In this document: positions 1-12,485 of the stretch, piece after piece
Layout: every line of letters starts with the position of its first letter
How positions within the stretch are numbered: position 1 is the stretch's first letter
DNA from: Glossina fuscipes
Taxonomy: Eukaryota > Arthropoda > Insecta > Diptera > Glossinidae
Assembly: GCF_014805625.2 (NCBI RefSeq)
Contig: NW_023998557.1
Coordinates: forward strand, 1 to 64,000
Reading direction: 5' to 3'
DNA length: 64,000 bases
The notes under the pieces: generated by a model
What the model saw: only the letters and a program-made list of their open reading frames with translations
Told to the model about the DNA's origin: nothing
Database searches by the model: none
Position numbers and translations under genes: made by a program

Positions 1-1231
1 AAAAAAAGGCATTTTCTGATAAAACGGCAAATTATTAAAAAACTTCCTAAATCTGTAAACTAAAGGGGAAAAAAGCGAAGTATGTTCTATTCCTTTTTGA
101 CTTTCTTTTAGTGAATTCAGCTTATCTTTTATTTGTTTGCTGCTGCTTTGGTAGCAAGAAGAAGTCAATTGTACGTTTAATTAGTTGCGAATAGGAGATA
201 AAAGCTTATACCGAATAAAATTCAACAATGCTTTCATTATTTTACAACTAATGTCATGATATTAGCAAATTTTCTTGCATGAGACCTTTCATTGTTAATG
301 CTAACATTGTATCAGCTGGTTTTACATCGATACGGCGAATATTTTTTATTCGTCAAGCGCTTATAGCGCAGTGGTGAATCGGTATTCAATTCATTTTTTT
401 TAGGCTAACGTATTAAATTTAAAGAGCAACTGCGGAGTAAGTCTGTAACTGGTACCATCATTCAGCTAGAGAAAATCAGCTGAATCGGTTCCTTTTACCC
501 GCTATAGTTAATGCTGTTATCATGCAGTTAAATTATTACCTAAGTTAACTTAGTTTTAAAATTGCTACAACTTTTTCTTTACCTTCTCTTTCAATTTCCA
601 ATACTAAAATAAATTAAATCAATTCCAATAATAAATCAATCATAAATAAATAAGACCATAAAAATTAAAAAATTTGAATGCATATATTAAGGCAGTATTT
701 CTAATATTTCTAGGACAATATTTCTTTTATTTGTATATTTATCTATAAAGACAATAATAGTAGCAATTCGATAAAAATTTACTGGCGAGAGGGCTAGGAT
801 CTACGATAACCTTCACATCCAAAAAATTATAAAAAGAGGATTATTTTTATTTGTCCAAGATATTCGGCAGTTCCTTTAATATTTTTGTACACGCTCTGTT
901 TTTCACAGCTGTTTCTTCTGGCGATTGTGCTTCGATATTTTTATTATATACGTCATAAACATAGTCATCATAGCAAATTACTTTTTGTTTTCTTTTTCGA
1001 GTTTTTTGCTAATTTCCACGTACAAGATTTAATTTTAATCATATAGAAGAGAGAAAACAAGAATTTAAACTGTAGCGACTGTTAATTAAGAAAAAGAGTG
1101 CAAATTCCAAGGAACTTAAACTTTTGGTTCAGTTGAAACAATTATCATACAATTATGCTTAGAAATGTGTTAGTAATATTTATTTGGAATAAAAAAAACT
1201 GACGACTTAGAATTTCTTTTTCAATTTATAG
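1..1231. other. AT-rich intron or upstream sequence of the LysM gene
   Basis: No coding exon is recognised here. The stretch is AT-rich with runs of A and T. It ends in a pyrimidine-rich tract and an AG at 1230-1231, which fits a splice acceptor for the LysM exon that follows. That exon opens with one base of a split codon, so the first coding exon and the promoter of the LysM gene must lie upstream. They are probably outside the window, or too short to see here. Confidence 0.5.
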
Positions 1232-1750
1232 ACGTTCCTACGAAAATGCTGACGATATGTTCAGTTCGACATATTTGCCCCATCCATTTACCAGATCATC
1301 GGAAGTGGAAGATGTATTGCAAATGGAAATTTTAACACGTTTATCTCGCAATACAGTTCAACGTTTTGATAACAGCATCGAAGCTAAAGTTGAACCTGGA
1401 GACACTTTGCAAGCTATTGCGTTACGTTTTCATTGCTCAATAGCTGACATCAAACGTCTTAATAAGATCGATAAAGAGAATGAGATACATGCTCATAAAG
1501 TTGTAAAAATTCCAGTGACGGTACACAATGTATTGCTAGATAATTTTCCTATTGTTCACACAAGTGGAAACAGCAGCCCCGAAATTGTAAAAAACACTGC
1601 TGGCAGTTATAATAATGATGGAAGTCCGGGCAGTAGTAGTGGTTTAAGTAGCCTAATACGTAATCCTTTACAAGAAAATGAAGCAATTTTAAGTGAAAAG
1701 TTAATGGTAGCTTCTGTAAACGCCTCTACAGCTGTCAGTCCTTCAGCGAT
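1232..1750 (+). CDS. LysM-domain membrane protein (LYSMD3/4-like), internal exon
   Basis: This exon encodes about 170 residues. The reading frame is open from the acceptor AG at 1230-1231 (…RSYENADDMF) to a consensus GTGAGT donor at 1751-1756. The ATG at 1257 is probably an internal Met, because eight in-frame codons precede it without a stop back to the acceptor. The core, from VEPGDTLQAIALRFHC through ADIKRLNKI to KVVKIPV, is a LysM domain: the GDTLxxIAxRF, IxxLNKI and IxIPV signatures are all present. The remainder is low-complexity, rich in Ser, Asn and Gly. Known family members are membrane proteins with an N-terminal LysM and a single TM helix near the C terminus; a matching TM exon lies at 3872-4167. 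The cellular role in flies is not established from the sequence. LysM identity is strong; exact exon borders are inferred. Confidence 0.8.
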
Positions 1751-2376
1751 GTGAGTGTATTTTTATATTCGCTTCTGCCATATTTTTGTATTCTTTTTTT
1801 TTTTTCTTCGCCGCCACTAAAAGCAATGGTAGAGAAAGTGTAAATATAAACGATATAATACTAAAATCAACATTAAAGGCGAATATCAGCGCAATTTGCA
1901 GAGGTAAAGGTACGTTAAACAAGCCTATTAAAAATAATTAAAGAGTTATGAAGCAAAGTTGTTAAAAGATTAAGTGCCCGTAATTAGTGTACGGAAGTAT
2001 CTAAATTTGCAACAGTGACTTACTTAGATAGACAAGTTAACTCATTTTTTAAACACATTTTTGTCGTCCTATGTACATATGGAGCCTTTTGAAAAAAATT
2101 TTCTTTTTTTTTTAATATTTAAACTTTTGATCTAAAATGCTCAGGATTTTTTTTTCAATTTCATACAAATTCACACATATGGTTCTTTCACTTCGCCATT
2201 TGCCGCTATTTTGTTGTAATTATATGCTTTATATTCATATAAAGCACTCTATTGAACCGTTTTTTATGCAACTCTGTGATAAATGCATCTGCGTGTGCGA
2301 ACGTTTGACAGCTTTTGTAATCTGTAAAGTCATTGCAAATACCGAGAAAAAAGAAGAAAAATTTTGATTTTATTAA

Positions 2377-3702
<1,326 letters not shown>

Positions 3703-3767
3703 TTTGCTTAAAGTTTGTATTTAAGACTTGTTGTGAGGCAATCGCTTTTCGAAAAATTTATATTCAG

Positions 3768-3773
3768 AATAAA
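3768..3773 (+). promoter_or_regulatory. Poly(A) signal for Rpt1
   Basis: A canonical AATAAA lies 66 bases past the Rpt1 stop codon, before the LysM last exon. It allows Rpt1 to be polyadenylated inside the host intron. This is inferred from the motif and its position only. Confidence 0.6.
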
Positions 3774-3871
3774 TTCCCAAATCTATGAGTCAAAAAATAT
3801 ATATACACATAAATAACTTTTATTAGACTAAGTGAGTAAAATATATTTTCAAATTACATTTTGTTTCATAG

Positions 3872-4167
3872 ATCCTGATATAACTGCCAATAGTCATATA
3901 GACGCCTCAGCACCTCTTATAACTGATACATTAGATGATAGCACAGACGTACTGAATGTGCATCGTATACGCGGGCCATCATTGCGTACTATTAATTGGT
4001 CCGGTTCGGATTGTGATATGTCTTGGGTTTGCCTTTTTATATTCATTTTGATCTTATGTTTTGTTATACCGCTCGTTTATGTAGTGTACATAGCTGAACA
4101 TGTACATCATAACGTCACTGCAGTCAGTGGATCATTAACATTGCAAGCAGGAATGATAAATCATTGA
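3872..4167 (+). CDS. LysM-domain membrane protein, transmembrane C-terminal exon
   Basis: This exon encodes about 98 residues from the acceptor TTGTTTCATAG to the stop TGA at 4165-4167. It reads PDITANSHIDASAPLIT…, then GSDCDMSW, then a hydrophobic helix (VCLFIFILILCFVIPLVYVVYIAEH), then a short polar tail ending GMINH. A tryptophan just before a single TM helix followed by xPLVYVVY is how LYSMD3/4 proteins end, so I assign it to the same gene as the LysM exon at 1232. Direct joining to the donor at 1751 is out of frame. A weaker acceptor ending at 3893 would restore the frame, as would a small missing exon. The ATG at 3832 lies in the intron and is not used. Confidence 0.72.
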
Positions 4168-4365
4168 TATCTCATGCATACGTGCAGTCATTGTCGAACG
4201 AGAAAATTCAAACGCGAACTATTTTTTATTTGTATATATATATTTAGTATATACCGTCTTAAATTTGCAAATATAATAGATGAAGAATTTTTAGTTGGTT
4301 TTAACGATGATTAGGAATCGAGATGGTAAAGAATAATACATATGTTTACATATACACTATTATTA

Positions 4366-4371
4366 AATAAA
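4366..4371 (+). promoter_or_regulatory. Poly(A) signal for the LysM gene
   Basis: A canonical AATAAA lies about 200 bases after the LysM stop codon, in AT-rich 3' UTR-like sequence. It is the first clean AATAAA after that stop. Confidence 0.5.
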
Positions 4372-4544
4372 CTTTTTCCAATGGCAATATAAAATATTTT
4401 GTATATAACTAGATTAAACACCTCCATCTGAAAGTCAGACATTGTTTTACATTTCACAAAGAGAGCTACCGCTGAAGGTCTATTAACTATATACCCTTAC
4501 ATATTGTTAAAGTAAGAAAAATTTGGATTCGTTTGGATTTGCTT

Positions 4545-4696
4545 TCAATTTTGTTAGTATGAGAAATGTGAGTTTGATTTTGTTAAAATTTGGAACGATT
4601 TGGTTTGGTACGGGTTTTGGAAATTTGGGTACGATTTGGTTAAAACTCAAATTTTTCATATTAACAAAATCGAACGTAAATTTTAACAAAATCAGG
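4545..4696. repeat. Imperfect inverted repeat
   Basis: The left arm (about 4545-4595, with TTTTGTTAGTATGAGAAAT) is the reverse complement, with several mismatches, of the right arm (about 4645-4696, with ATTTTTCATATTAACAAAA). The loop between them contains two short direct repeats of the form AATTTGG..ACGATTTGGTT. The DNA could fold into a hairpin of about 150 bases. It has no coding content and could be a small foldback element. Confidence 0.5.
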
Positions 4697-6290
4697 CAAC
4701 TATAGTAGCTAATTAATTTTACGAGTAAATTTCACCTAAGCAGTAAAATAGTTTTGAGTATTAAGAAACTTTAAAGTATCTCTAATAAATTATTCACTCC
4801 ATGATTGATTTAATATTAAAACAACTTTATAGAAATTATATATTGAGCATATATGCGGCAATTTCGTTGCCAAGGTCTACATTTCGTAGAAGTAGTTCAC
4901 GAACTTGTGTCTGTCGAAATGTTATCTGAAAAGTAGATTTGGTTTCTGTCGGGCGAGCAATATTCGATCAAATCATCGTTTTAATTGATTTTGAGCCCCT
5001 GTTGGGGAAACACAGAAATGGTGTTGTAGCGACTATAGTGTTGCTGCTGATAGATTTATGCGACCTAACTTCGCGTCGGCTGGGATGTTCTATGTCAAAT
5101 GGGTTCAATGTTCAGCGGCCGTGGAACTGCGTGGTGAAACCCATGTCTTAGGCTGATTTGCTATAATCAAGCTATAATGAGCTTTAAGTGGTGCCACTTT
5201 GTTTCGATTTTTAATTTTTTTACAGCATAGATTGCTTAAAACCAGTACATTAAAATATTATTTTAAAACATTATCCTCCTTAGATAAATTTCTAAAACCA
5301 ACTATGCTAGCTTATAGATTTGCGTAAGCATCTACGTAGCGCATAAGTTTATTTCCATGAAGTCTTAGAATTAAAAGAATAAACAAGAAATTTTTACAAG
5401 TTTTGCTCAAATGTATAGAGCAATGCTTAAAAAAACAGACGAAAATTCTCCATGGGATTGGAATCCCGCCTTCGAGATGGTGGTTTTCACCACTTATGAT
5501 GAAATGGCCCAAATAAATTGCTAAAATAAATACTGCTTTACATATCTAAATTGTGAACATCTTATTTTTTTTAAAATAATTTTGAAAGAGTGAATAAGAT
5601 CTTCAAATAAATACGAAGGGGTAAGTGTGATAGGAAAGAAACAATATTTGATTCTGCCAATTCGGGCAAATTCGGACGATAACCAAAACTATTCATATTT
5701 TCTTCTTGTAAAATTTAATTAATCAGCGGCGGATTATTCACTTTATTGCGTATGTTAATGTCATGTTAACGTTTTATTATTAATATTGTTGATATGCTTT
5801 TGCTCGAAGAGATTTTCCTAATAAATCTTTTTATTAAAGAATTTAAGAATTGAGGAAACAATATAAAGCCCTTAAAGTGCCGATTTAAAGTATTGAAGCA
5901 ACTACAGTTAACACACCGTACAATTCGCACTGAATTCATAAACAAAAAATATAAAGTGGAACTAGGTATATAAAAATAATAATAATTCAAACTTCAACAT
6001 AAGAGAATAAAAATCAAATAAGCACAAGGGCAGTAAATGAAGTGCATATCTCTTACTTTAAACAATGATTCCATATATCCAAAAAAAAAAAAAAGAAACT
6101 AAATTTATATAGTCTGAAATAAGCAATTTGCAATTCTTTAATCGTTTCCTCGACCGGCAGTCAATGAAAAATCAATTAATTGAAATGAACTGAATTTGGG
6201 ATTTCGATAACAATATTATCAACTAGATGACAGTGATAAGATACCCAACTAATCTAATTCGGTAGGCGTTTAGTGAGAAAGGTCGAGTGG
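4697..6290. other. Intergenic, no recognised feature
   Basis: AT-rich sequence with only short reading frames, none resembling a known protein. It is probably the boundary between the host locus and the transposon-rich block. Confidence 0.5.
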
Positions 6291-6870
6291 TAAATAGTTC
6301 CAGCAACGCGCAACATGGACCAAAAAATCTCTCAAAACACGTATACCTAATCAAAGGTATAGTGGAGTTTTAGTAGAGTTCATAAAGAATATTAAGAGCG
6401 CCACATTTAGCAACGGAATAAAAATAAACAAGACTATGCCATAATGAGAATGTTTCAAATGTACATCCCAACAACTGCTTAACATACTCAGACACATGCT
6501 CCCTACGACGTAAGCCATACACAGAGTTCGACTAAGCCTCAAAAAGTTAGAACAAGCAGTCACTACCAGCCTATAAAAAAGGTGGCCCATCAAAAGGGCA
6601 TGGACAAGACGGAATTTAATACACTGCGATACATGGTACTTTGGAATAAGTACATTGTAATGTACCGACAACTTTCCCATGAATGAATTTAATCTTAAAG
6701 GTAAGGTTATTATCAATACATATATCTAAGCATTGATGTAGGTCAACAATTTCAATACCGGATACACCAATAAGGATACTTAAGTGAGAGCTGAACCGAT
6801 TCAAATTCGCGAAAAGCATCGCCTTAGATTTAGTCGGGTTAATCGCTGTTAATTGAGAATTTAAAGATTA
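6290..6870 (-). pseudogene. LINE reverse transcriptase C-terminal remnant (CR1/Jockey-like)
   Basis: Read on the minus strand with frame changes, this gives the end of a LINE ORF2. Successive pieces read NPTKSKAMLFA, a VDLHQCLDICIDNNLTF stretch (in intact relatives LGIxIDxxLTF), HALLM, YGLRRREHVSEYVKQLLGC, and a final FERFF block before FSLNA. These follow RT motifs D and E and the conserved C-terminal thumb-like region of CR1/Jockey-type LINEs. Several frameshifts and stops make it non-functional. It may belong with the ORF1 and endonuclease remnant at 7.7-9.25 kb, with the RT core between them lost. The clade assignment is tentative. Confidence 0.65.
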
Positions 6871-7690
6871 TTCAGTTAGAACATTTACAACATTTGTATT
6901 ATGAACTATTTTCTATTGACTGGTTGAAACAAACCCAATTGCTCCAAATTAACCAAAAATTCCAAAATGCAATTAAACACTTCAAAAATTTATATTTGTA
7001 TAGACATCATTTATATAAACATTTTCCCAAATCTTGGGATGTAAATTTAATCGGCACACAGGGCAAGTATAATCAAAACTTGTTATTTCTCCAATTGTGT
7101 AGAGATAATCATTATGTATATCAATCCCTGGAGCGTTACTCCTAATCTCATCACATGGGCATTTTCATCAATACTGTATACATTCAATGTTAGTGTATCC
7201 TTATGTGTCAGTTCTAGGGCAAATCGCTGTCACTTACGTAATTAACTCATAGAAGTAGCACAAATGGCTGATGAATCTAATTCGGCGTCGCTATACCGTG
7301 TAAACACTGTCTGCTCATAGCATTGACATTTGGTAAGCATTTCCGCTCTGCGTTTACAATTTCCGCATGCAAATAACACATTAATAGCAGGCCCACCACC
7401 AAATTTGCTTTGAAGCAATTTGAAGCAATTGTTGGGACAGGGGTACTGCTAACTTTGACATGATGTCTATCTTGGATGGTAACATACCTGCACCGGGACA
7501 CAAAATAGTCCAGTTATTAATCGCTCCTGGTTCGGAGAGTGGGTTAAAACGTGAAACCATTCAGGTGATATATAAAAACGTAAAATTGCTTGAGAGTCGG
7601 GCAAAGAGGCGGCCAAAACAGAACAGAACAGAACACAAGTGCTCCGACTGAATCTCAACACTCTTAATATTAAAAAAAGTGGTTGAATCA
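6871..7690. other. AT-rich spacer between two LINE pieces
   Basis: Reading frames of 60-83 codons occur on both strands, but none resembles a protein family I know. If the flanking LINE remnants are one insertion, the RT palm should be here, yet no such motif is visible. A deletion with later insertions is likely. Confidence 0.4.
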
Positions 7691-7699
7691 AATTCACCT

Positions 7700-9250
7700 A
7701 AACAAGCAGCGATCCCACTTCAGTCATCATGTTTGAAGTCCCTGTATTCAATCACGGAAAAGGCATATCTACACTTGAAGCGTGCATAGATCAATGCACG
7801 ATAAAACATGAGCGGGTATTTCGCTTGATTAGAATAGTTAAGCAATGTATCATCACTAAGCAGCCAATAGTCAACCAGAGACGTAGATTGGTGCGCTAAG
7901 TCCCAGTAAGTAGGTTTTATCTTGTGCGATATAAGAAGCTTACACCTAGAAAAAGCAGATCTAATATCATTAGCTTTAGTTATATCAAAGAGGTTGCAAT
8001 TAAAATCACCAACCATAATAATACTCGAGTACTGCGTTAAAAGCTCTAAATGGAAATTTTCATGTTACGATTTGGTAAATGGACTACTCCAAAAGGAACG
8101 CTTACTGCAACATCTATTTCCATGAATAGCGACTCAAGCTCACCGTATTGAAGCCCCTAAAAAATGATCTTGAAACTAATGTCATGGGCTATATAGATGA
8201 CTACATGTTCTCGACACTAATCGACAAGAGACGTGGGGTTTTAACCACGTTTCAGAGATGGCAATTAGATCAAATTTGTCCATAACCAGAGCCTTGAATT
8301 TATCAAATTTCACGGAGCGAAAAGAAGGTTTAATACTCTGACAATTTTGAAAATTTATATGCGTCATACTAATCTGTTCAGTAAGAGATTTCACCGATTC
8401 AACAACATATGAGCTACCAACGCAACGGGACCCTAATTAGGGTTAGTCAACTTATCCACAGTAAAAATACTTTATACAACACTACTTTAAAATCCCGCAA
8501 TACACCAACCACTCTAAATAATGCCATCCTGGTTACCAGTTCTGCAAATTACATCCAGCACATTATTCAGCGTTTGTAATGGATGTTATGCCCTGGCTGT
8601 ATTTCCTTACATCCTTGAAGATCCAATTTCGTAGTATTGGCATGAGATAGCAGCAGAATAGCATAAGGCTTAATAGCATTAACAAACCTGAAACGCACAA
8701 CGATCGTTGGGATAGATGCGCCGCTGTATTGTATAAATTTAGGGCCTACACAGTTTACCGCATAGAGTGAGTGTATTTTAATGTTCTTAAAGTACTTGCC
8801 CATCAAGTGTGAGTAGTGCTCTGCTATCTTAATCAGAGGTGTGTTCCAGGTATGTCATTTAGACCCTCAGGCAACCCACTGATAGTTAAATTTGACCTCT
8901 TTACCATTCTACACAATGCATTAATTTAAGCATTCATGGCTAGCAATCTCAACTCTAAATCCTCCTAAATTTGATCAACTCTTTGTTCACATGATTCCGT
9001 TTTAACCTTAATCATATCAGTAGCTTAAGCTCCCATTTAAGAGCAATTGCGGCCTCTGTCAATGGTTTCTTCATTGAAAGTTGACGTCTTACAGAGAATT
9101 CATCAAAGATTTATTTGAAATAAATGGAATCAATGGAAGTTGGAGCATTTTGTCCCTTCTGACTAGAGTTATGCTTTTTATGATTCGACATTAGCAACTC
9201 AGCATGCGTGTTGCCATATTAAATACATCTCACAACCAACACCTCCATCA
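7700..9250 (-). pseudogene. LINE ORF1 plus endonuclease remnant (CR1/L2-like)
   Basis: On the minus strand, from high to low coordinates, the translation first gives ORF1-like pieces. They read a KRSNLTISGLPEGLND motif (about 8890) and then VVRFRFVNAIKPYAILL (8567-8806), the RNA-binding fold typical of trimeric LINE ORF1 proteins. The start of an apurinic-type endonuclease follows: ISMTHINFQNCQSI…KFDLIAISETWLKPHV (8182-8394). Its middle follows in turn: IIMVGDFNCNL (7720-8016), the GDFN catalytic box. Stops and frameshifts separate the pieces. It lacks RT within this span and is an old 5' portion of a LINE. Confidence 0.7.
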
Positions 9251-9618
9251 ATTAGATTATTGCATGAATAACATTTGCTGCTTTTCTTGCTAGGTGCTAT
9301 ACTCACAAGCAAACAGTTTCAGTCGACAATAAAGAAATAGCTCACAGCGCACACACTTCAGACTCGTACTTCTAACTCGCAAATTTGGGATTGAATAAAT
9401 CACTGCAGATCCGTCACCAATCACTTCACACGAAGAAAGAAATAAAGACAAGCTCAGGAGAACTTCAATCAAGTTCAATAAAACGCCATAAAATAAGGAC
9501 TTTTAAATAACAAGATAACACACAATTATTTTTAAAAAGAAACACAGTACCTTTATATGATTATGCGAGGAAAGACATAATAGTACATAGCAATTAAATA
9601 TACGTAGACTGCTTAGCT

Positions 9619-9900
9619 TGTAACGTGTCTTCTTGGGCAGGGTGTACTCAGCCAATCCAGGACTCTTTCCAAGAATATTTATAAAGATTACTTGGACCTT
9701 CGGTTTCGGTCTGACGTTTTTATTTATTTAAATACAAGAAGAACGTTTTAATACTTCTTATTCTTTCCCGCTTATTACTATACTTTCTCTTTCACGTTTC
9801 CGTACCGCGAGTTTCCTTGGCTGCTATGACATGACTGAAAGGCTGAGCGTGCTGCTACGTGCTCTTTTATAGTCGCGATCACCATCGCTTTCCCGTTACA
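9619..9900 (-). mobile_element. Solo LTR (282 bp) with TAGCT target duplication
   Basis: On the minus strand the block starts TGTAACGGGA and ends ACACGTTACA, so it has TG..CA termini with a 6-bp terminal inverted repeat. It is flanked by a perfect 5-bp direct repeat TAGCT at 9614-9618 and 9901-9905. Inside, in minus orientation, there is a TATA box (CTATAAAAGAGC, near 9868) and an AATAAATAAA poly(A) signal near 9722, the U3-R-U5 order of an LTR. No internal retroelement genes adjoin it, so it is a solo LTR left by recombination between two LTRs. The 5-bp duplication fits several LTR superfamilies, so none is named. Confidence 0.85.
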
Positions 9901-9934
9901 TAGCTGCTTTGACTTGTTATTCTTATGTATCTAT

Positions 9935-10175
9935 TCTTCTGTATGTTAACTTAAGTCTGATCGAACATGTTCGTTCAGCTCTGACTTGTACAAAAATGCT
10001 TCTCTTACGTATATCTTAGCGTTAATACTACCTTACATACAAACTCGTATGATCTCAGCGTATACTAACTTAGGTCTGATCGGACAATGTTTACCTGTAT
10101 TTATTACCACTATCTTAAGTACTGATTCATGTGAACAAAGCGTATGCGAACTTAGGTTTGATCGGACAATGTTTT
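9935..10175 (+). repeat. Three diverged copies of a ~35-bp motif
   Basis: Copies occur at about 9943-9972, 10057-10091 and 10141-10174. Each has the form GTATRYBAACTTARGTYTGATCG followed by RACA and a T-rich end. The second and third share GATCGGACAATGTTT exactly. Such spaced repeats are common in LTR or MITE regulatory regions. Together with the flanking sequence to 10560 this may be another decayed element into which the solo LTR inserted. Its identity is unknown. Confidence 0.55.
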
Positions 10176-11080
10176 TATAAGCCGCAGAACCGTTAAGTAT
10201 GCCTACATACGCTATGCGTAACTTCAAAACCCTTCTTCCTATTGCCTATTGCTTGTATGCGTATTTTTATAAGCTCTTTTTCCTATCGCGATGTTTGTTT
10301 GTATGCCTATCCTTCTATTTGCTCTATTGTAACTGCTACTCGGTATGATTCTGTAAAACGCTAACTCAGGATTTGGTGACCGTTAGGTATGTGAATTCAT
10401 TACTTCTATATTAACCTTCTCAAACCTAGGGACCCGAAAACGCCTTGCCGATAAGCATAGGAAACGCTACTGCATATCTACTTAGTATTAATTGATTTAT
10501 GTGGTAATTAGTAAGGGAGCAGAACGCTTCCTTACAAGCTATTTACTTACTCATTAAATCAACCGAAAATACGTCTTAACCGCAAGACAAACGAAGAGAG
10601 AATGAATGTTTTGTGTTGTCTATCTTAACTACATGAAAATCAAATTTTATCTACTTTTTAATAAATTTTGAATATAGGAATAGAATAAAATCTGTTCTTT
10701 ATATAACGAAATATAATTGGCATTCGCTATTATAAAAATTCTCAAGTGTTCAAATTACAAAAAAAGAAGCTGTTTCGAAAACCCACTTTTTTTTTGTAAG
10801 AAAAATAACGTGTAATTATTAATAACTTTTCAAGGAAAGTTTTTAATTATACTATTGGATCACAAGTGGCTTAGGTTGTAACAAATTATAAATCGAACAA
10901 ATGAAATGCCAATTAAAGAACAAAAAGAATACTACCGTGTAAGAGTTAGATATAAATCAAATATCTAATAAAAAAAGAAAGAAAATAACATCCAAATTTT
11001 GTCGGTTTTGTTTTACTTTCAGCACACTCTTCTAGAGTACGTTAAAATTTTAAGCTGGTTAAAAGTATTGTTGGAAAAAA
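10176..11080. other. Intergenic sequence, possible decayed element end
   Basis: No coding similarity is seen. A small imperfect hairpin lies near 10507-10540, with GTAAGGGAGC opposite GCTTCCTTAC. The rest is AT-rich. Confidence 0.4.
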
Positions 11081-11084
11081 AAGA

Positions 11085-11370
11085 ACCTCTAAGCCCTCGC
11101 AAACATGCATAAGCTTGGCAACCGATAATAGTTAACAACAATTCATTTTGGAATCGTAACGACTTTTTAAGGTTAAAAGCTACTTTAAGTACGACATAGG
11201 TAAATCGACTATATTAATAGCCTTAGTATTTTTGGATGGCATGTGTTTGCTGAAACCATCTAACGTAAGCAAGGAGGATACGAGTGCCTTGAGATGGACA
11301 CAATTATCTTTCAAGCTTATCAGTTTGTGTGGAACTAAGGTCGTCCCTCGTTTTGGCCTCACAGGTTCTT
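11085..11370 (-). mobile_element. 3' end fragment of a Jockey-like LINE
   Basis: This is the same family as the LINE at 15.26-17.77 kb. A run of about 41 bases at 11097-11137 is identical to 15493-15533 in the 3' UTR of that element. The adjoining minus-strand reading frame ends in a diverged but alignable C terminus (…INIVDLPMSYLK versus …LFNTRDLPMSFWN). Only the last part of ORF2 and part of the 3' UTR remain, the usual result of 5' truncation. Confidence 0.75.
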
Positions 11371-12480
11371 CGTCTCTGAGGGGGAGTGCTAGAGAAAGTT
11401 AGGCTAAGAGAGTTAGGATTAAGTAAAAAGAAATTGGAGTAAAGAAAAATAAGAACAAGTTGAGAATAATTAGCTTAAGCCAAAGTTAAGTCAAGAGTGG
11501 ACGTTTTGGTCTGGTTGGTGCGGTTACAATGATGGTGGTGAAAGATCTTGGGATTAAGAAAAGTGGATTTATATTAGAAGAAAAAGGAAAATGGTAAATG
11601 TCAAAGAAAAAATACTAAGTTATATTGTAACGAAATATAAACAACCTTATATAAACTACCAAAAGCAAAAGAAAACTGCAAGAATTTTATTTTGCTGCAG
11701 CGATGATCAACAGGAGAAGATAAACGTAGAAAAACCAAGGTAAAGAAAGAAATTTCTTGTGAAACAATGCATGGAGCCACAGAGCTACCCCAGCACCAGG
11801 TTTTGGGCAAAAATAGACCTAAAACAATACACAAACGGATACGGTATGTAGTATATACCACGAATTATTAATTTCTTCAGACACATTCCAATTTACTCTT
11901 GTTTCAGCAGCGATTGGCAGAAGGAAATTTCTACGATTACCTTTTCTTATCATTAATTCATATGTTGCCCAAATATTAAGCTTTCTGTTTTATGCGAATG
12001 ATTGGACAATGACTTTTAGTCGATGTTTGGTTTGGGTGTAATTCTCTAACCCGGTCTTCCTTCCGCATCCATGCGAAAATTGTGCCATAGAACCTGCCAT
12101 CGGAGTCATAATTGGAATTCGGCACCGAAGTATGCGAATTGAAAATTTTTGAATGCATTTCATTTTTCTCCAGTTCAATTTCATTGCACTTTATTTTCAT
12201 AATTCTTCAGTCTTTGTCTGAAATGTAAAAAAAATGTGTACAGTCATATTTAATTATTAGTTAGTATTAACTAACATTTCATGTTACACATGCATTGCGC
12301 ACGCATGAGAAAAGAAAAAGCAGCGAAAAGAAAATTTTCGGCAGTTTTCTTTACCGCCATGACCTTAAATAGTTTAAGGATGAATTGAAACTATTTGGGA
12401 AGTATTGCTTTAAATCAGAATGCCTTCTTCTTTCTTTCACCCTCATGATGACGGTGCTCCATCATATATATCAAAATTCT
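11371..12480. other. Unassigned sequence
   Basis: The left part is purine-rich with no family match. Two overlapping minus-strand reading frames (11976-12200 and 11990-12184) occupy a locally less AT-rich patch. Their products, including SDGRFYGTIFAWMRKEDRV, are not ones I recognise. No splice or start context makes them convincing genes. Confidence 0.35.
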
Positions 12481-12485
12481 CAGTT

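Noticed and set aside
2137..2367. A 76-codon frame ahead of Rpt1 as a gene
   Set aside because: It is rich in Phe, Leu and Cys from AT-rich DNA, has no family resemblance, and lies in what should be the Rpt1 promoter and 5' UTR.
4523..4705. Similar small proteins encoded on both strands
   Set aside because: The resemblance arises because the DNA is an inverted repeat.
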